Assembly (NCBI GenBank): GCA_037954665.1 | Contig: JBBMOL010000097.1 | Location: 868,001 to 932,000 of the forward strand | Direction: 5' to 3' | Origin: Laguncularia racemosa | Taxonomy: Eukaryota; Streptophyta; Magnoliopsida; Myrtales; Combretaceae | DNA length: 64,000 bases | Part shown: one piece after another, positions 1 to 11,545 of the stretch | Layout: each line of letters begins with the position of its first letter | Numbering within the stretch: the stretch's first letter is position 1 | The notes under the pieces: generated by a model | What the model was told of the DNA's origin: nothing | Seen by the model: only the letters and a program-made list of their open reading frames with translations | Databases searched by the model: none | Translations under genes and position numbers: made by a program

Positions 1-1461
1 GTTCAAATGACTATGCTTGCTCTTTCTTTCACCTTTAATGATGTACTCCTTTAATTTACCTTGCCAGACTAGGTCCTTAAGGGCATTCTTCAACTAAGGA
101 AAATCGTTAGTGTGACATCCTCTTTCTTGGTGGAAAATGTAATATTTATCGAGATCCTTTATTTGCTAATCTCCTTTGTTTTTTTTTTTTTTTTTGGGCA
201 AGGAAGGATTCCTTTGTACCAAACTTCCATCAATCTTTCTCCTTAAGGTTTGTTAAGAGGAGTGTATTGCTTACAATAAAGGATAGGTTGTTTATGTGGT
301 AAGTTGTGGTTATCCACCCTATAAGGTCAACTTTCCCCATAGCAAGGGTTAAGTTTATCTCTGACAGGAAACTTGTCACATGGTGACTTCCTATCAAGCC
401 TAGGGACTTGATCGGTGGATTAGGCTATAGCTATGGCATCCCCGCAATTAATATACTTGGGCGCCTTCTCTTAAAACTGCTAGAACATTTGTAGGTGCTT
501 CTTCATAATGGACAGGAAGAAAGGGAGTTGGTGGCAAACTCCCTAGATAATAGCACTGAGTGTAATGCTCATATCAAAGTGGGAGATCTCAATCATAACT
601 TTTGTGAATCACACCATGCACATGTGTAAGGTCTCGATAAGACCCTATCTAATGAGGTTGAGAGAAGAGTTATGCTTCTCTAATTGCTTGCTAGTGGAAA
701 AGTGCACCCTTGAAGCTAAATATACAATTAAGCTTTGATCTTCCATACCATAGTTGGGTGGCTTTCTTAAGGCTGCTTGTAAAGGCCTTACAAGTAATGA
801 CCTTAAGACTCCGAACAAGCTCACTTAGGAGTTGTAGTAGTTGAGGTGCTCGTTTGGATCAGTAGTGCCATCATAAAACTCAAGCTGTGGTATCTTAATA
901 CCATGAGGGAAAGTCTTCTCACATATTTCTTTAATGAAGGAGGATTAGTCTAAACTAAACAAATCCCAAAGATCATTTTTCTTACTCTCCTTAATGGCTG
1001 TGAGTTTCTTGATAAGGTTTTTAATTTTATTGATGGGCGTGTTTCCTTATGCTTGGTAAAAGTGTGCTTCGAAGGGCTCGAATGATCTATTTGTTGGCTC
1101 ATGCCCTTAAGAAGGGGAGTGCTAGGTTTGAGTAGGGGAGCAATCCCTCCTAGGTGGGGATTGCGAACTTTGACTATGAGAGAGCTTTTCACAGTCCTTA
1201 ACCTCTTCTCAATTGTCAAGTTATCCTTGCACATTATGTACCTATCAAAATTGTTAGATATTGTTGCTAAGGTTGTTGTTATCTGCTTGGAGCACATTTA
1301 AGCGCTATTTCAGTTAGCTAAACTACTCTAAGAGCTGTGCATAATTCATAGGTTGAGGTAGTGGCTAGTTAATCTTTGAGGGTCTAATGGTTTCAAGTTG
1401 AGAGTTAGTTCTTGTATTATGAAACATTGTGTATAATAGTGTATGTGGGTGTAGGAGCTTT

Positions 1462-1495
1462 GGGGGGTGGGGGGGTAGTGGGGGTGGGTAAGGGG
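1462..1495 (+). other. G-quadruplex-type G-run cluster
   Basis: Five G runs follow each other with short loops: 1462-1467, 1469-1475, 1480-1484, 1486-1488 and 1492-1495. This satisfies the usual four-run G-quadruplex rule. It lies in the leader of the minus-strand gypsy element, close to its LTR, so the element's own transcript would carry the C-rich complement. Function is not established. Confidence 0.75.
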
Positions 1496-1515
1496 CGAGG
1501 AGGATGGTGGTGTTG

Positions 1516-1538
1516 TGCTTAACAATAGGCGCTAAAAT
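1516..1538 (-). other. Primer-binding-site-like sequence of the left gypsy element
   Basis: The minus strand here reads like a mutated form of the plant retrotransposon primer site beginning TTTGGCGCCGTTG, of the tRNA-Asp type used by Athila-like elements. The core GCGCC is kept and several G positions have become A. It lies directly inside the inferred LTR end at 1539, as expected. The match is imperfect. Confidence 0.4.
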
Positions 1539-2075
1539 GTTGACGCATGATCTTCACTCCTTTATATACCCAATGTAGCTCCCTTGTAGTTTGTTGGGCC
1601 TATGGAGGTATTAAGCTTGCAATGTCACTCTAATGCCTAAGTCAATAAGATGTAAGGGCATAGAGAGATCACAATGACAATATTCAAAGAGAAAGAATGC
1701 ATAGTGTGTTCAAGAGGAGTTCAATGAGACTTTCTAGGCTAAAGTGTCAACCTTTTCTCTTTTTCCTCTCCCTCCTATCTAGGAGGGAGTCCTTGACTTA
1801 TATGAGCTTTTAGGGTATAAGCATCCAATTGACCTTTGCCCATGCTCTTGAACCCATAAGCATCAAGTACTCTCGGCCATATTTGGCATTTGGTAGGCTT
1901 CTCAAGCATTGTGACCAATTATGGCTCTTTAATTATCTTGCTAGGACATAACTTTCCTAGTGGCCTACCTACGTTCTATTAGAAAGACAGGCTTAGGTCA
2001 TACTAAAAGCTTCTAAACTAGGGCAAAGCAAGCATTTTAGTAGGTTGAGGGCTCAATTTAAAATAGTTACCAACA
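1539..2075 (-). repeat. 5' LTR of the left gypsy element
   Basis: The boundaries are inferred from the primer-site-like sequence at 1516-1538 and from terminal TGTTG (1539-1543) and CAACA (2071-2075), which form the short inverted ends expected of an LTR. The length of 537 bp is ordinary. No second LTR is in the window to compare, so the boundaries are provisional. Confidence 0.45.
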
Positions 2076-2084
2076 ACTACTATA

Positions 2085-2900
2085 TGTTAATATATGCTAA
2101 AGATACATGTTAGCTTTTAATTAGTTCACAATAATTAATTTAATAAAATAATATTACTAAAATAAGTTTAATTAGATAATTTCATAAAAATAGTAAAACG
2201 TTAGAAAATTTTAAAAAATTAAAGAGAAAAATGGCTGAAAAATAAAGATGAGACCCTAAAATGCATAATTAACCATCCTAAAATTAGGGGAGGCCGACCA
2301 CCATTGGGCTAATCATGTAACACCTTTCTTCTTCAAAAGATGGCGGTTGGTTGTACCTTATCCTTAAGATGATCAATCATGGTCATCATAATTTGGTAGG
2401 TTGGGACTACAATTATAAGTTGGTCATATAACCTACCTATAGTGGTCGATACCCTTAAAATTGGAAAAAAAAAAAAAAGGAAACAAGGATAAAAAAAGGT
2501 TAGGCTTTTGATTGATTTTTCTTTTTTTTTTTTTTTAAGTTCAAGGATATAGGTGTGTCACACAACCCACTTATAGTAATGGATTGTAGCCAACCAGAGA
2601 CTTTAGCCACTTGCTAGCCACTCGAAGGCCTAAGTATGGCTAGCTAGCATCTTTTAGGCGAGGAGGGATCATGCAACCCTAACACTTTCATCTTACCCAT
2701 AATGGCAACTAGTGAAGAGTCTAAGGGTTCAAAACTTGATTTTTAGATTTATTTAGTTTTCCTTTTCTTTTTTGTTTTCATATTTTTTTCTACATATGTA
2801 ATTCAATATATTGAATAATATTAAATTAATGATTTTGGACAAATTAAAAATCAACATGTGCCTTCAAAGTAAAAATAACAAATAATGATGAAATATAAGT
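2085..2900. repeat. AT-rich dispersed repeat, related in inverted orientation to 20.7-21.45 kb
   Basis: The segment around 2090-2270, containing ATTAATTTAATAAAAT, matches the reverse complement of about 21,240-21,430. Further similarity occurs around 2555-2600, a stretch about crossing CACAACCCACTTATAG. The two copies lie in opposite orientation. There is no coding capacity. It is probably a non-autonomous element, but I could not define the ends. Confidence 0.4.
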
Positions 2901-3099
2901 CATGAGTTTACTAAAATGATAAAAAATAATAGATATTGTATAAGTATTTAAATAAAAATATATTTTCATAATCTTCCCATTATAAGATTGTCAAGTCTAA
3001 TTTAAAAGTTTTGCATTATTTTTCCTAATTCGATTCACATTAGATCCTATACTCATCTAATACAAATTATCGACTAGAACTAGGAATTTTTATTATTTA

Positions 3100-3694
3100 T
3101 TGGGAGTTGCCACCCAACTAGAATTGGAAAAAATTATTGAGTTAAAATTAATTAAGTCGATTAATTCTAACCTGAACACTAGTCAACGAATTTTTTTTTA
3201 AAAAAGAAAAAGAAATAAAAGCTAGAGATTCTTGACTCGGGGATAGTCCTATTAAAATCCTAAAGTTACCATATTATTCTTCTAAAATTCGAATTACATT
3301 TTTATTTTATGATATCCTTTTTTTTTTAGCATATAAGAAAATATGTAAAAAAATATGATTATAGTGATAATAATTTGAAAATTTATATTTTTTATTTTTT
3401 TAGAGTTGTCCAATAAGGGTGCCTACATACCGGCTATTCAGGATCAAACAGGCCATAGTTCGCTTTCACAAAACTTTAGTGAATTATTTAACCTTAAGTA
3501 TGAAAACGTGTCAGATTTACATTTATTACTGTTTAAATTTATTTAAAGAAATTTCTAAATCTAAAAGCTTCTAAAAAAAAAGTCAATTATTATTATTTTT
3601 ATTAAAACCTTTTTTTCTAAATGATAAAACATTTTACATATATATATATATACTTTCGTTATTTTTTTTAGAAACAATAAAAAATGTCTTTTAC

Positions 3695-3731
<37 letters not shown>

Positions 3732-4250
3732 TATTTATTTTGTTTATTATTACTATTGATTAATAATAATAATATAATATAGTAGGAGAGGTACTGACTT
3801 GGATGCGGATTGGTTCGGTTAGGTCGGGTCGGATCATAAACGCAGCAACTGGAAGGTTTTCGTCGACAACGTTTTGGCAGTCGTTAGCATCGACTGGTAG
3901 GGGGTTTCGAGCTTTCTAAGGGTGGGGAATTACTTGGTGGTGTTAGCTTTTGTCAGAAACCGCCTTAGGTGGTGGTTTGGCGATATCGACGATGGGGGAT
4001 CTAGAGAGAGAGAGCTTCAGTGAGTTTTTTTTTTTCGTGTGCTCGTGATCTTTTCCTTTCTTTTCTTCCCCCCCTCCTGTTTTTTTTCTCCTCCTCCGAC
4101 GATCGACCTTTATTTATAGGCACACGAGACCGAGATGGATGAATTCAGATCAAAACCATGGTTAGGGTTTTGTTTTTATCCTTTCCGATTTGAAAAAAAT
4201 TGATGTCAATCTCTTAACTTGAAGTTGTTTTTTATGATTTATCCAAAAAA
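3100..4250 (-). repeat. Probable decayed LTR and primer-site region of a Tat-like gypsy element
   Basis: The sequence GGGAGTTGCCACCC near 3101-3115 reads on the minus strand as GGGTGGCAACTCCC. This resembles the TGGCGACTCC primer-site core of plant Tat-type retrotransposons with a G-to-A change. The text at 3415-3475 and the G+C-rich, TATA-bearing stretch at 3790-4130 look like LTR sequence. No coding region survives. A long ATT/TTA microsatellite lies inside at about 3696-3735. Confidence 0.3.
3696..3735. repeat. ATT trinucleotide microsatellite
   Basis: About a dozen uninterrupted ATT units are followed by ATTT units. It is a simple sequence repeat in AT-rich non-coding DNA. Confidence 0.9.
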
Positions 4251-4312
4251 AGATTTGAGAAAGATCATTTAATCTTGTTCGAATTTGAGAAAATGGCACG
4301 AACTGTCACAGA

Positions 4313-4381
4313 TGGGATTCGAACACGCAACTTGAGCTTTCCCCATCACACTAGGCAACCAGTCAAACCAACTAAGCCAGC
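4313..4381 (-). ncRNA. tRNA-like sequence with pol III A and B boxes (SINE head candidate)
   Basis: On the minus strand, TGGCTTAGTTGG (complement of about 4368-4379) matches the RNA polymerase III A box, and GTTCGAATCCC (complement of about 4313-4323) matches the B box. They are about 57 nt apart. I could not fold it into a full cloverleaf, and it has no CCA-adjacent acceptor pairing that I can see. It is more likely the tRNA-derived head of a short interspersed element than a working tRNA gene. Its body would extend towards lower coordinates, where the sequence is AT-rich. Confidence 0.4.
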
Positions 4382-5014
4382 CTAATTCTCAGTTTATTTT
4401 CACACGCAAATTATACATTAACTTGATATTTTTTGTTATTTTGAAATTTACAAATTTAATTTAGCAACCCAACTGTATTTTATCATTATTATTGTTGTTG
4501 TTATTATTATTTTTATTTATTATTATTTTCTAATTTAAATAAAATAATTCTTTTTTTTAAACAAAAATGAGATGTTTATAAAGATGTATCTTTAGAAACG
4601 TAAGATTTCTCTTATGGAATAAAACTATGCTTTAGATCAACATAATTACCAATAATAACATTTTATCACTTTTTTAATGCATAAATATTTGTTATACATT
4701 CTTCCACAATAATTTTGAATACTTAACATTGAGTTTTAAGTAAAAGGAAAAAAATACAAGAAGAACCAACATTATTTTTGAAATAAGCTTTAAAAATAGT
4801 TTGCCCCTAGATATGAACACAAGTCGAGTCAAGTCAGACCCATATCCCCACCGCGACTTACCCCAATGGCTCGTGGATAGGTCTTGATGTCAAGTGTGGT
4901 TCATGTCTCTAAACCCATGGACCTATCAGGTTCTCGTGGATCAACCAATGCAAAATTTAAACATAAAATATAAAATTAAATCATATTGAAACTTTAAACC
5001 ATTTCTATATAAAT

Positions 5015-5231
5015 TATGGAAGGTTCTTTTCCCAACTTCAAATGTAAAAGTATACTTGTCAACTTTATATTATTATATCCAATTGAATTTTTACTTATCA
5101 TAATTATTACCCCATCATCTTTAAACTAATGATTACTAAATAATTGTTGGTTAAATAAATATAATTATAGGTAAGATAGTAAATTTGATAAGTAAAAATT
5201 TAATTGGGTATAACATTTAATAATTTCAAAC

Positions 5232-5262
<31 letters not shown>

Positions 5263-5310
5263 TTTTAAAGGTAAAGTTCAAGTAATAATTTTGATATTGT
5301 TTCAAATTTT
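5015..5310. repeat. Degenerate copy of the 27.6-kb MITE-like repeat
   Basis: The stretch around 5160-5215, containing GATAAGTAAAAATTTAATTG and a preceding AGTAAATTT, matches the internal part of the repeats at 27,605-27,960 and 55,929-56,154. An (AT)n run at about 5234-5261 expands the copy. It has no coding capacity and its ends are unclear. Confidence 0.45.
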
Positions 5311-8030
5311 CCATCCTTGCAATGTCGATTGACTTTTGATATTTTTATCTTTTATCCCATATTATCACCATTACAATTTAGATTAGGTATAGCTTTATAT
5401 GAAAAAAAAAAATCATTTTCAACTTCATCAATAGATTGGCTACAACTACATAGTTCTTAAGCAAAGAGATTTTGAGTTTTAAACATACAGAATTAAAAAA
5501 TTAATAAATAAACAAAAAAAAATTAGATAAGTTTGACGGTTTTTAAACTCTGAACTGTCACCATAAACCCATGGGAACCATCCAAACACTAGGTAGGGAC
5601 GGTCTGGTCCCGATTCCACAGCTGTCCCTCAAATTCTGCAGAATCGAATCCTCTACTGATTTGATAATGTAATACCTTTACCATCAAGAATCCACTGCCC
5701 CGTAGACTTGTTTAGATATCGACGACATTAAATGACATAATTTAAACTATATACATGTGCTAGACGACAATAACTCTTCCTACTCTAATTGTAACTCTTT
5801 GGTCAAAGATTAGTCCATTATCCACTTGGACTGGAAATTTTTGGGATGCGCACGCAACAATATTGCATTTGGGACGGCGAGAGAATATCACGGGTGGTGC
5901 TCTCTTGACCCTTCCCCGTGCTGTGCATCTCCAAGATGAATCATTCTTGCACGTAAAATGCTTCAAGCCCATGTGTCCTAGAGTGGTCCACCGTGCACAT
6001 CGCTCAATCCCCGGTGAGAGTGAAGCAAGCAGATGTGCCTTCACGAACTCCACTAGCTGCAATTGCAACGTCAACAGTGGATGTCACAGTTGTTGACCAG
6101 TGATTACACGATACGGACCGATCTGCCGGAACAAACTTTTCCTCCTTTATTTATGGTCAGTTAATAAATTGAGAACTACTTATTTGACCATATATTTATA
6201 TGGATTCGATTTTAAAACAATTAATCTAAGCCCAAACTTATATTATTTAAGTAGTTTATAAAGTTAAGCTTTAACTTTATAATATTTAATTAAACTAGTT
6301 TTCTAATCTAATCAAACTTCAATCAAATTTAAAGTATTTGAATTTGAGTTAGTTTGAAAATTTTTACTATTTTAGTTAAACAAAAAAAATTTAAAAATCA
6401 AAATTAAATAAATTTAATCCAGTTAAACTTGAAATCTTTAAATATCATTTTAAATCAACTTTAAACTCAATATTCTACCTTAATTAGACTTAAGTTTTAA
6501 AATTTGGAATCACTTTTGAACTCGAATCAACATTGTATTACATCAACTCGACTTCTTTACATTTAATAAAGATATCCTTTTCTTTTACTTTTGCGTTATT
6601 ATCTTTTCTATGTGGTAGCTAGGGACAACAATAGGATAGGACTAATACGGATAAGCTCCTTCCCTGACTATCTTGAAAGGATAAAAATAAAAATACAAGC
6701 ATATCGTATTACCAAATGTAGAACCTTCAGTTAATATTATATTAATTAGGAACGGATAGGACTGACACATAATATCAATACATACTATAAATGTATAAAA
6801 ATGAATAAAGCATAATAAAAAGTTACCATAGGCATGATTAGTTTAGTTTAATTTTTCTTTAAATCAAACTAAATAATAATAATAATATGCGATTCGGTTT
6901 TTTATTGTATTGCAAGATTTGATTTTAGGAAATCTTCTAAACTATAAAATTTAGTTTTGTTTATTAATTGAATCATATTTTATTATTTAAAAAAATATAT
7001 TTACATAGCATATAATCTCGCATAATAAGTATTAAATTTATTTAATAAAAACATATATTGATATTATATAAAATATTGATAAAATTAATATTTATGTAAT
7101 TAAAAAATTTCAAATGTCCATTAATAGTAATGTATAATATGAAATTTAAATCAGACTATATACATAATCTTACAAATTATGGTCTTAAAAGTTGAATGCA
7201 TTTATATTGCAATGAGTATAAACTAAAAATTCATTTAGGTGTTATATTAAAACAAAAGGATTTTTTTAATTACAAGTAAAATGTTACTATATTTCTTCAA
7301 AAAAATTGTTTGATTTTATAGTTGAGTTTAGTTTGGTTTGACTTATCCCTTTAAACCAACTATAAATTCTTGATTTTGTTTAAAAAATCGGATTATAATA
7401 AAAAAATATATATATATGTTTGGTTCTATTTGGTTTGGTTTTTGAATTAAATTAATTTGGTCGTCTTTTTCCCCTTGCTAATTGAAAGGGGATTATCTTA
7501 ATAGTTAAGGCTTAACAAAAGTCAATTGAGATAGAGTGTGATAGCAAGATTTTAAGAAAACAATTCTAATTTAATTGTTGGCTTAACTTTAAGCACATCT
7601 AATTAGCTATATGCAATTATATATCGAATAGAGGAAATAAATAATTAAAAAAGAATTTTAATTTACATATGGATGGAGTGTTATCTTGCCTATCGCCTGT
7701 TTAAGATAATTCGACAAAACTCGTATCCTTTTTCACTACGTGTAATGATGCAATGGAAGACTTTTAAAAGTTTTTAAATACAAAACCGTCATATTGATTA
7801 ACAAAGCCACCAAAACTTCTATATATACCGAAAACATGTAATTAAAGGAAATACTGGAACAATAAGGAAATGGAAAACTATGTCCACCAAAAAATGAGCC
7901 ATTTCTTCCGTTACATGTCCCTCTCATCCTCTTATCTACGAAAATTTGCCTCCTACAGTCATAACATGACCACATAAAAAGCAGAATCTCCTTCGCGTGG
8001 CAATCCTTTATTAATACCCACCTCATCCTC
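5311..8030. other. Non-coding DNA upstream of the peroxidase gene
   Basis: No gene is visible. Positions 5540-6130 are noticeably richer in G+C than the surroundings and contain TTGACC/GTCAAC W-box-like words near 6070-6100. This may be unique upstream sequence rather than TE debris. Positions 6130-7740 are AT-rich, with runs that look like old LTR remains (for example GGTTTGGTTTTTGAATT near 7430), but I cannot assign a family. Confidence 0.4.
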
Positions 8031-8038
8031 CAGAAAGA

Positions 8039-8115
8039 GTTCGAAAAGTCAATAAATACTAGGAAACCAAGTCCATCACTATATAAGCAGTTCAAAAGCC
8101 AATAAATACCAGGAA
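8039..8115 (+). repeat. Imperfect 51-bp tandem duplication across the peroxidase promoter
   Basis: A block starting at 8039 (GTTCGAAAAGTCAATAAATA) recurs, with a few changes, at 8090 (GTTCAAAAGCCAATAAATA). The period is 51 bp. The putative TATA box at 8080-8086 lies between the two similar blocks. The duplication therefore falls in the core promoter and 5' leader of the peroxidase gene. Confidence 0.8.
8078..8090 (+). promoter_or_regulatory. Putative TATA box of the peroxidase gene
   Basis: CACTATATAAGCAG lies about 90 nt before the start codon at 8175, which is the normal distance for a plant TATA box with a leader of roughly 55-65 nt. No other TATA-like word sits so well. The transcription start is not known. 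Confidence 0.6.
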
Positions 8116-8174
8116 GAAGAATACTAAAACTCAAATTCACTTGTCCATCCTTACACAACACATAACAAGTTCAC

Positions 8175-10232
8175 ATGTTGTTCCCAAACATGACCTTCCT
8201 CAGCTTCTTCTGTGTCTTACTATTATTTGGACACATGACCGTGGCTTTTTCACTTCAACTTCGAACTGGGTATTACTCAGAATCATGTCCGGATGCTGAA
8301 TCCATAGTCAGAGATGTCATGAGAAAAGCCTTGAACAGAGAACCCAGAAGTGTTGCATCTGTCATGCGATTCCAGTTCCATGACTGCTTTGTTAACGTAA
8401 CCTCTTGTCACATGAGCTAAAGAAGTGCTTTTTCTCCTTCTTTTCTTTTCTTTTTCTTTTTCAATGTTTAGATCATCTGATTAAACATAGTTTTTCCGCA
8501 TGTTGTGTAGGGATGCGATGGATCGTTGCTTTTGGATGATACGCCGGACATGCTTGGGGAAAAATTGGCACTTTCCAATATTAACTCTTTGAGATCCTTC
8601 GAAGTCGTCGATGAGATTAAGGAAGCGCTAGAGGAGGCTTGTCCTGAAACAGTTTCTTGTGCGGACATCGTTATCATGGCTGCTAGAGATGCTGTCGCTC
8701 TTGTAAGTTTTAGCCTTGTGTGTGTGTGTTTAATTATTATTTTTAATTTATTTACCTCTAAGGCAGTGTTATAGTATGAATCTTAGTTTTCCGACAGATA
8801 AATCATATTCGATTTCCTCCGAAATAATTGACCCGAATATTGGGGCAAAGCTAAATCATTACATAGCGCAATAGAGGTTGTGGTCAATTGAGTTTGTCAA
8901 AGATGGTCCCTTCAATTGGTCCCATATTGTCTTAAAATCTTCTGTCCCGGTCGTGCAGTACTTTGAAAGCTGACAATTTTTCCAACGGAAAAAGATATCA
9001 ATAGCAACGTAAGGCATTCATGCCCCCAAGTAGCTTGCATATTTATTTTTAAGAATATAAACATAGCAACTTAATATCATAGTAAAGAATCCTAGTTCAA
9101 TTTACACATCACAGTAATATATGAAATTCAAAAAATGACCCGAAAACTCAATCTTAATAATTAAGGCATTAGACTATATGACTTAAACAATTATTATCGT
9201 CCTGGACCAAGACAAGGAAAATTTTCTCTTACTGTGGATTCCTAGGTAAGCGTAGATTCACATTGTAGATTTGCCGAGATGCTTATCCAGACAAAAAATT
9301 AAATTGGAAAAATAATGACTACGGTTTGATGTTCCTATTGTAAGATCATGTCACTTACAAAGGAAACAAATTGAGCGTGACATTTGATTAAATTGCATAT
9401 TTCTATTCATTAAGTATAATTAATATTTTTTTCAGTCCACATCAATCACCGGGAATTAGTTATATTAGCACAATCTTTATTATTATTATTAAATTATCAC
9501 GATGATGATATAAAACACCCAAAAAGATACCTAGTTCGTTGTTTAAAGAACTCGGGTAGAGAGAACCGACAATATATTAGATGTTTTTTACTGCCAACAT
9601 ATTGCACATGTTGTTCTATTATCGTCATGGTGTTTCAGACTGGCGGACCGGATTGGGAAGTGAAATTAGGAAGGCAAGACAGCTTAACCGCGAGCCAGGA
9701 AGATTCGAACAAAATCATGCCAAGCCCGCGTAGCAACGCAAAGTATCTGATCGACCTTTTCGCAAGATACAACCTTTCTGCTAAGGACATGGTGGCCCTT
9801 TCAGGGTCGCACACGATCGGACAAGGCCGGTGTTTCTCGATAATGTTCCGGCTCTACAACCAGTCAGGGAGTGGCAAACCGGACCCCGCGATCGAGCCGA
9901 AGTATAGAGAATGGCTCGACAAGCTGTGTCCATTAGATGTGGATCAAAATGTGACGGGGGATTTGGATTCTACACCACGAGTGTTTGATAATCAGTACTT
10001 CAAGGACTTGGTTGCAGGGAGGGGTTTTTTGAATTCAGATCAGACATTGTATACTTATCCAAGGACTAGAGAATATGTCAGGCTCTTTAGCGAGGACCAA
10101 ACTGCATTTTTTGTGGCCTTTGTGGAAGGTATGGTAAAGATGGGGGATTTGGTGTCCAGTCGGCCGAGTGAAGTTAGGACAAACTGCAGGGTGGTTAATA
10201 GCCGGCCGATTGATATATTGCAGGATTTTTGA
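8175..10232 (+). CDS. PER17: Class III secretory peroxidase, peroxidase 17-like
   Basis: Exons are 8175-8396, 8511-8702 and 9639-10232 (GT-AG introns of 114 and 936 bp), giving 335 residues. The start opens a hydrophobic signal peptide (about residues 1-26), so the product should enter the secretory pathway and act in the apoplast or cell wall. There it would use H2O2 to oxidise phenolics such as lignin precursors. The distal haem site is RFQFHDCF in exon 1, with catalytic Arg and His three residues apart. The proximal His is in LSGSHTIGQGRC in exon 3. All eight cysteines of the family's four disulfides are present. The 192-bp second exon is the canonical size for the family, but the usual third intron is absent. 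The C-terminus NSRPIDILQDF and the DDTPDMLGEKL segment are typical of PER17 orthologues. No frameshift or stop is seen. Family confidence is very high; the orthologue call is strong. Confidence 0.95.
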
Positions 10233-10604
10233 AAGATTTTCTTTCATTTTATAGCAGGCTATGGAAACAATAATGGGTGCTTTGTCGTTTTACTAGTGTA
10301 TTTTCTTGCATTTTAAAGTAAATTTATGGAAATAATCATGAGGGGGTTGTCGAGTGATGAGCAAGTTCTTGAGTAGGCAAATTACAAGTTGCCCTACTAC
10401 GTTTACATGGTGTAATTTGCTTTATTTTCTATAAAATTATGCATCATGTTGTATGGTTTTGTCCTTTTATTAAAGTATTCAAAAGGAAGTAAATAAATGA
10501 TTATGCTTAAACAATAAAAAGAAAATAAGGAAATTTTTACTTATTGAAAAGTTTTATTTATTGGAGGATGGTTGTGAAAATTTTAGAGGAATAAGTAAAA
10601 ATCT
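10233..10604. other. 3' flank of the peroxidase gene
   Basis: AT-rich sequence follows the TGA stop. It contains AATAA-type words (for example about 10,490-10,520) that could serve polyadenylation. No gene is visible. Confidence 0.4.
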
Positions 10605-11545
10605 AGGAATGTGATAATTACCTAAGAATATGTAATTTTTTATTATTTTATTGGTGAAAAGGATACAAATTTACTATGAGGAGTTCTCTTCTTTTATTTA
10701 TTTTCATTGATTGATGTGCTTGAGCGCTTCTCATCATTTATAAATAAAATTTTTATATTTATACTTTTTAAATTATATTTTACTTTTTTTCTTTGATAAA
10801 TAATTAAAAGTACTAATTGAGCATTTAAGCCCTAAATTTTTTATTAAAAGATTTTGATAAAGTTTTTTTATTTATTCTTTTAAGTTTAATAATGTTTAAT
10901 TTCCCCTATTGGATTCCTATAGGTTTATTAATTTAATAACTTTTTAGGCCATTTTCCATTTCGCATTTGTTTTTTACTTCATATAAATTTAATATTGTAT
11001 TAGTGAATTTATGCTTAATTGATGAAAGGTTCATAATAATTACTATTTATGCATTATGAGTGTGATTAATAAATTAGAGTTGAGATTGATCAAGAGGTGA
11101 TTCTTTAATTTTGCACTACAAAAAAAGCATTGTGATCATGAAAAAGATGACATTACAATTTGGATTAATCCTTCATTAGCTCCTAAGATCATTATGAATT
11201 TGTCTAAGTGTTGATGTTCGTCAAGAAGTAGGATGTTGGATTGGAGAAACAGGCCAAACATTGTTTGAGAGATTGTTAGATAATTTAGTAAATGAACAAT
11301 TCTACGACAGGCCTACAGATATTAGGTAATTAATTAATTTAAAATAGCAGAATAAAGTAAAGTTGTGTACAAATTAAATAAGATATTTATGATTAGTTTA
11401 GATAGTTATTTATTAAGACATTTTAATCTTCTTCTCTTTTTTTTTTTTTAATTTTAAATATTTTATTTTGTCCAAAATATAATATGATCATAACTCGAGA
11501 TGTATTACATACTATTACCATGAAGCCGACAACTTGGGCTCAATA
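10605..11545 (+). repeat. Dispersed repeat R1, first copy
   Basis: It matches 14,175-15,190 over nearly its whole length in direct orientation. Shared landmarks include GGATTCCTATAGGTTTATTA (10,911-10,930 here), the block around TTGAGATTGATC, and the terminal ATGAAGCCGACAACTTGGGC. By eye the identity is roughly 75-80 percent. Neither copy has coding capacity. The two copies could be LTRs of one non-autonomous element or independent insertions. Confidence 0.65.

Larger units (their letters stand above)
1..1538 (-). mobile_element. Ty3/gypsy retrotransposon, decayed gag and leader region, cut by window edge
   Basis: Read on the minus strand, this stretch gives a broken gag polyprotein. The motif FYDGTTDPNEHL lies on the complement of about 844-880, and KYINCGDA on the complement of about 435-460. 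Both resemble the retrotransposon gag domain of plant Ty3/gypsy elements. Frameshifts and stops interrupt it throughout, so it is non-functional. The longest clean piece, on the complement of 950-1297, is upstream of the recognisable gag core. The element runs off the left edge, so protease, RT and integrase would be outside. T16-17 near 179-196 lies inside gag and is probably a later expansion. The adjoining LTR and primer-site-like sequence at 1516-2075 give the same orientation. Confidence 0.7.

Noticed and set aside
5760..6096. Short open frames on both strands in a G+C-richer island
   Set aside because: No domain, no splice context and no repeat of the frame elsewhere; more likely unique upstream sequence.
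7736..8161. A minus-strand frame of 141 codons upstream of the peroxidase
   Set aside because: It covers the peroxidase promoter, TATA box and 51-bp duplication and shows no domain; chance frame.
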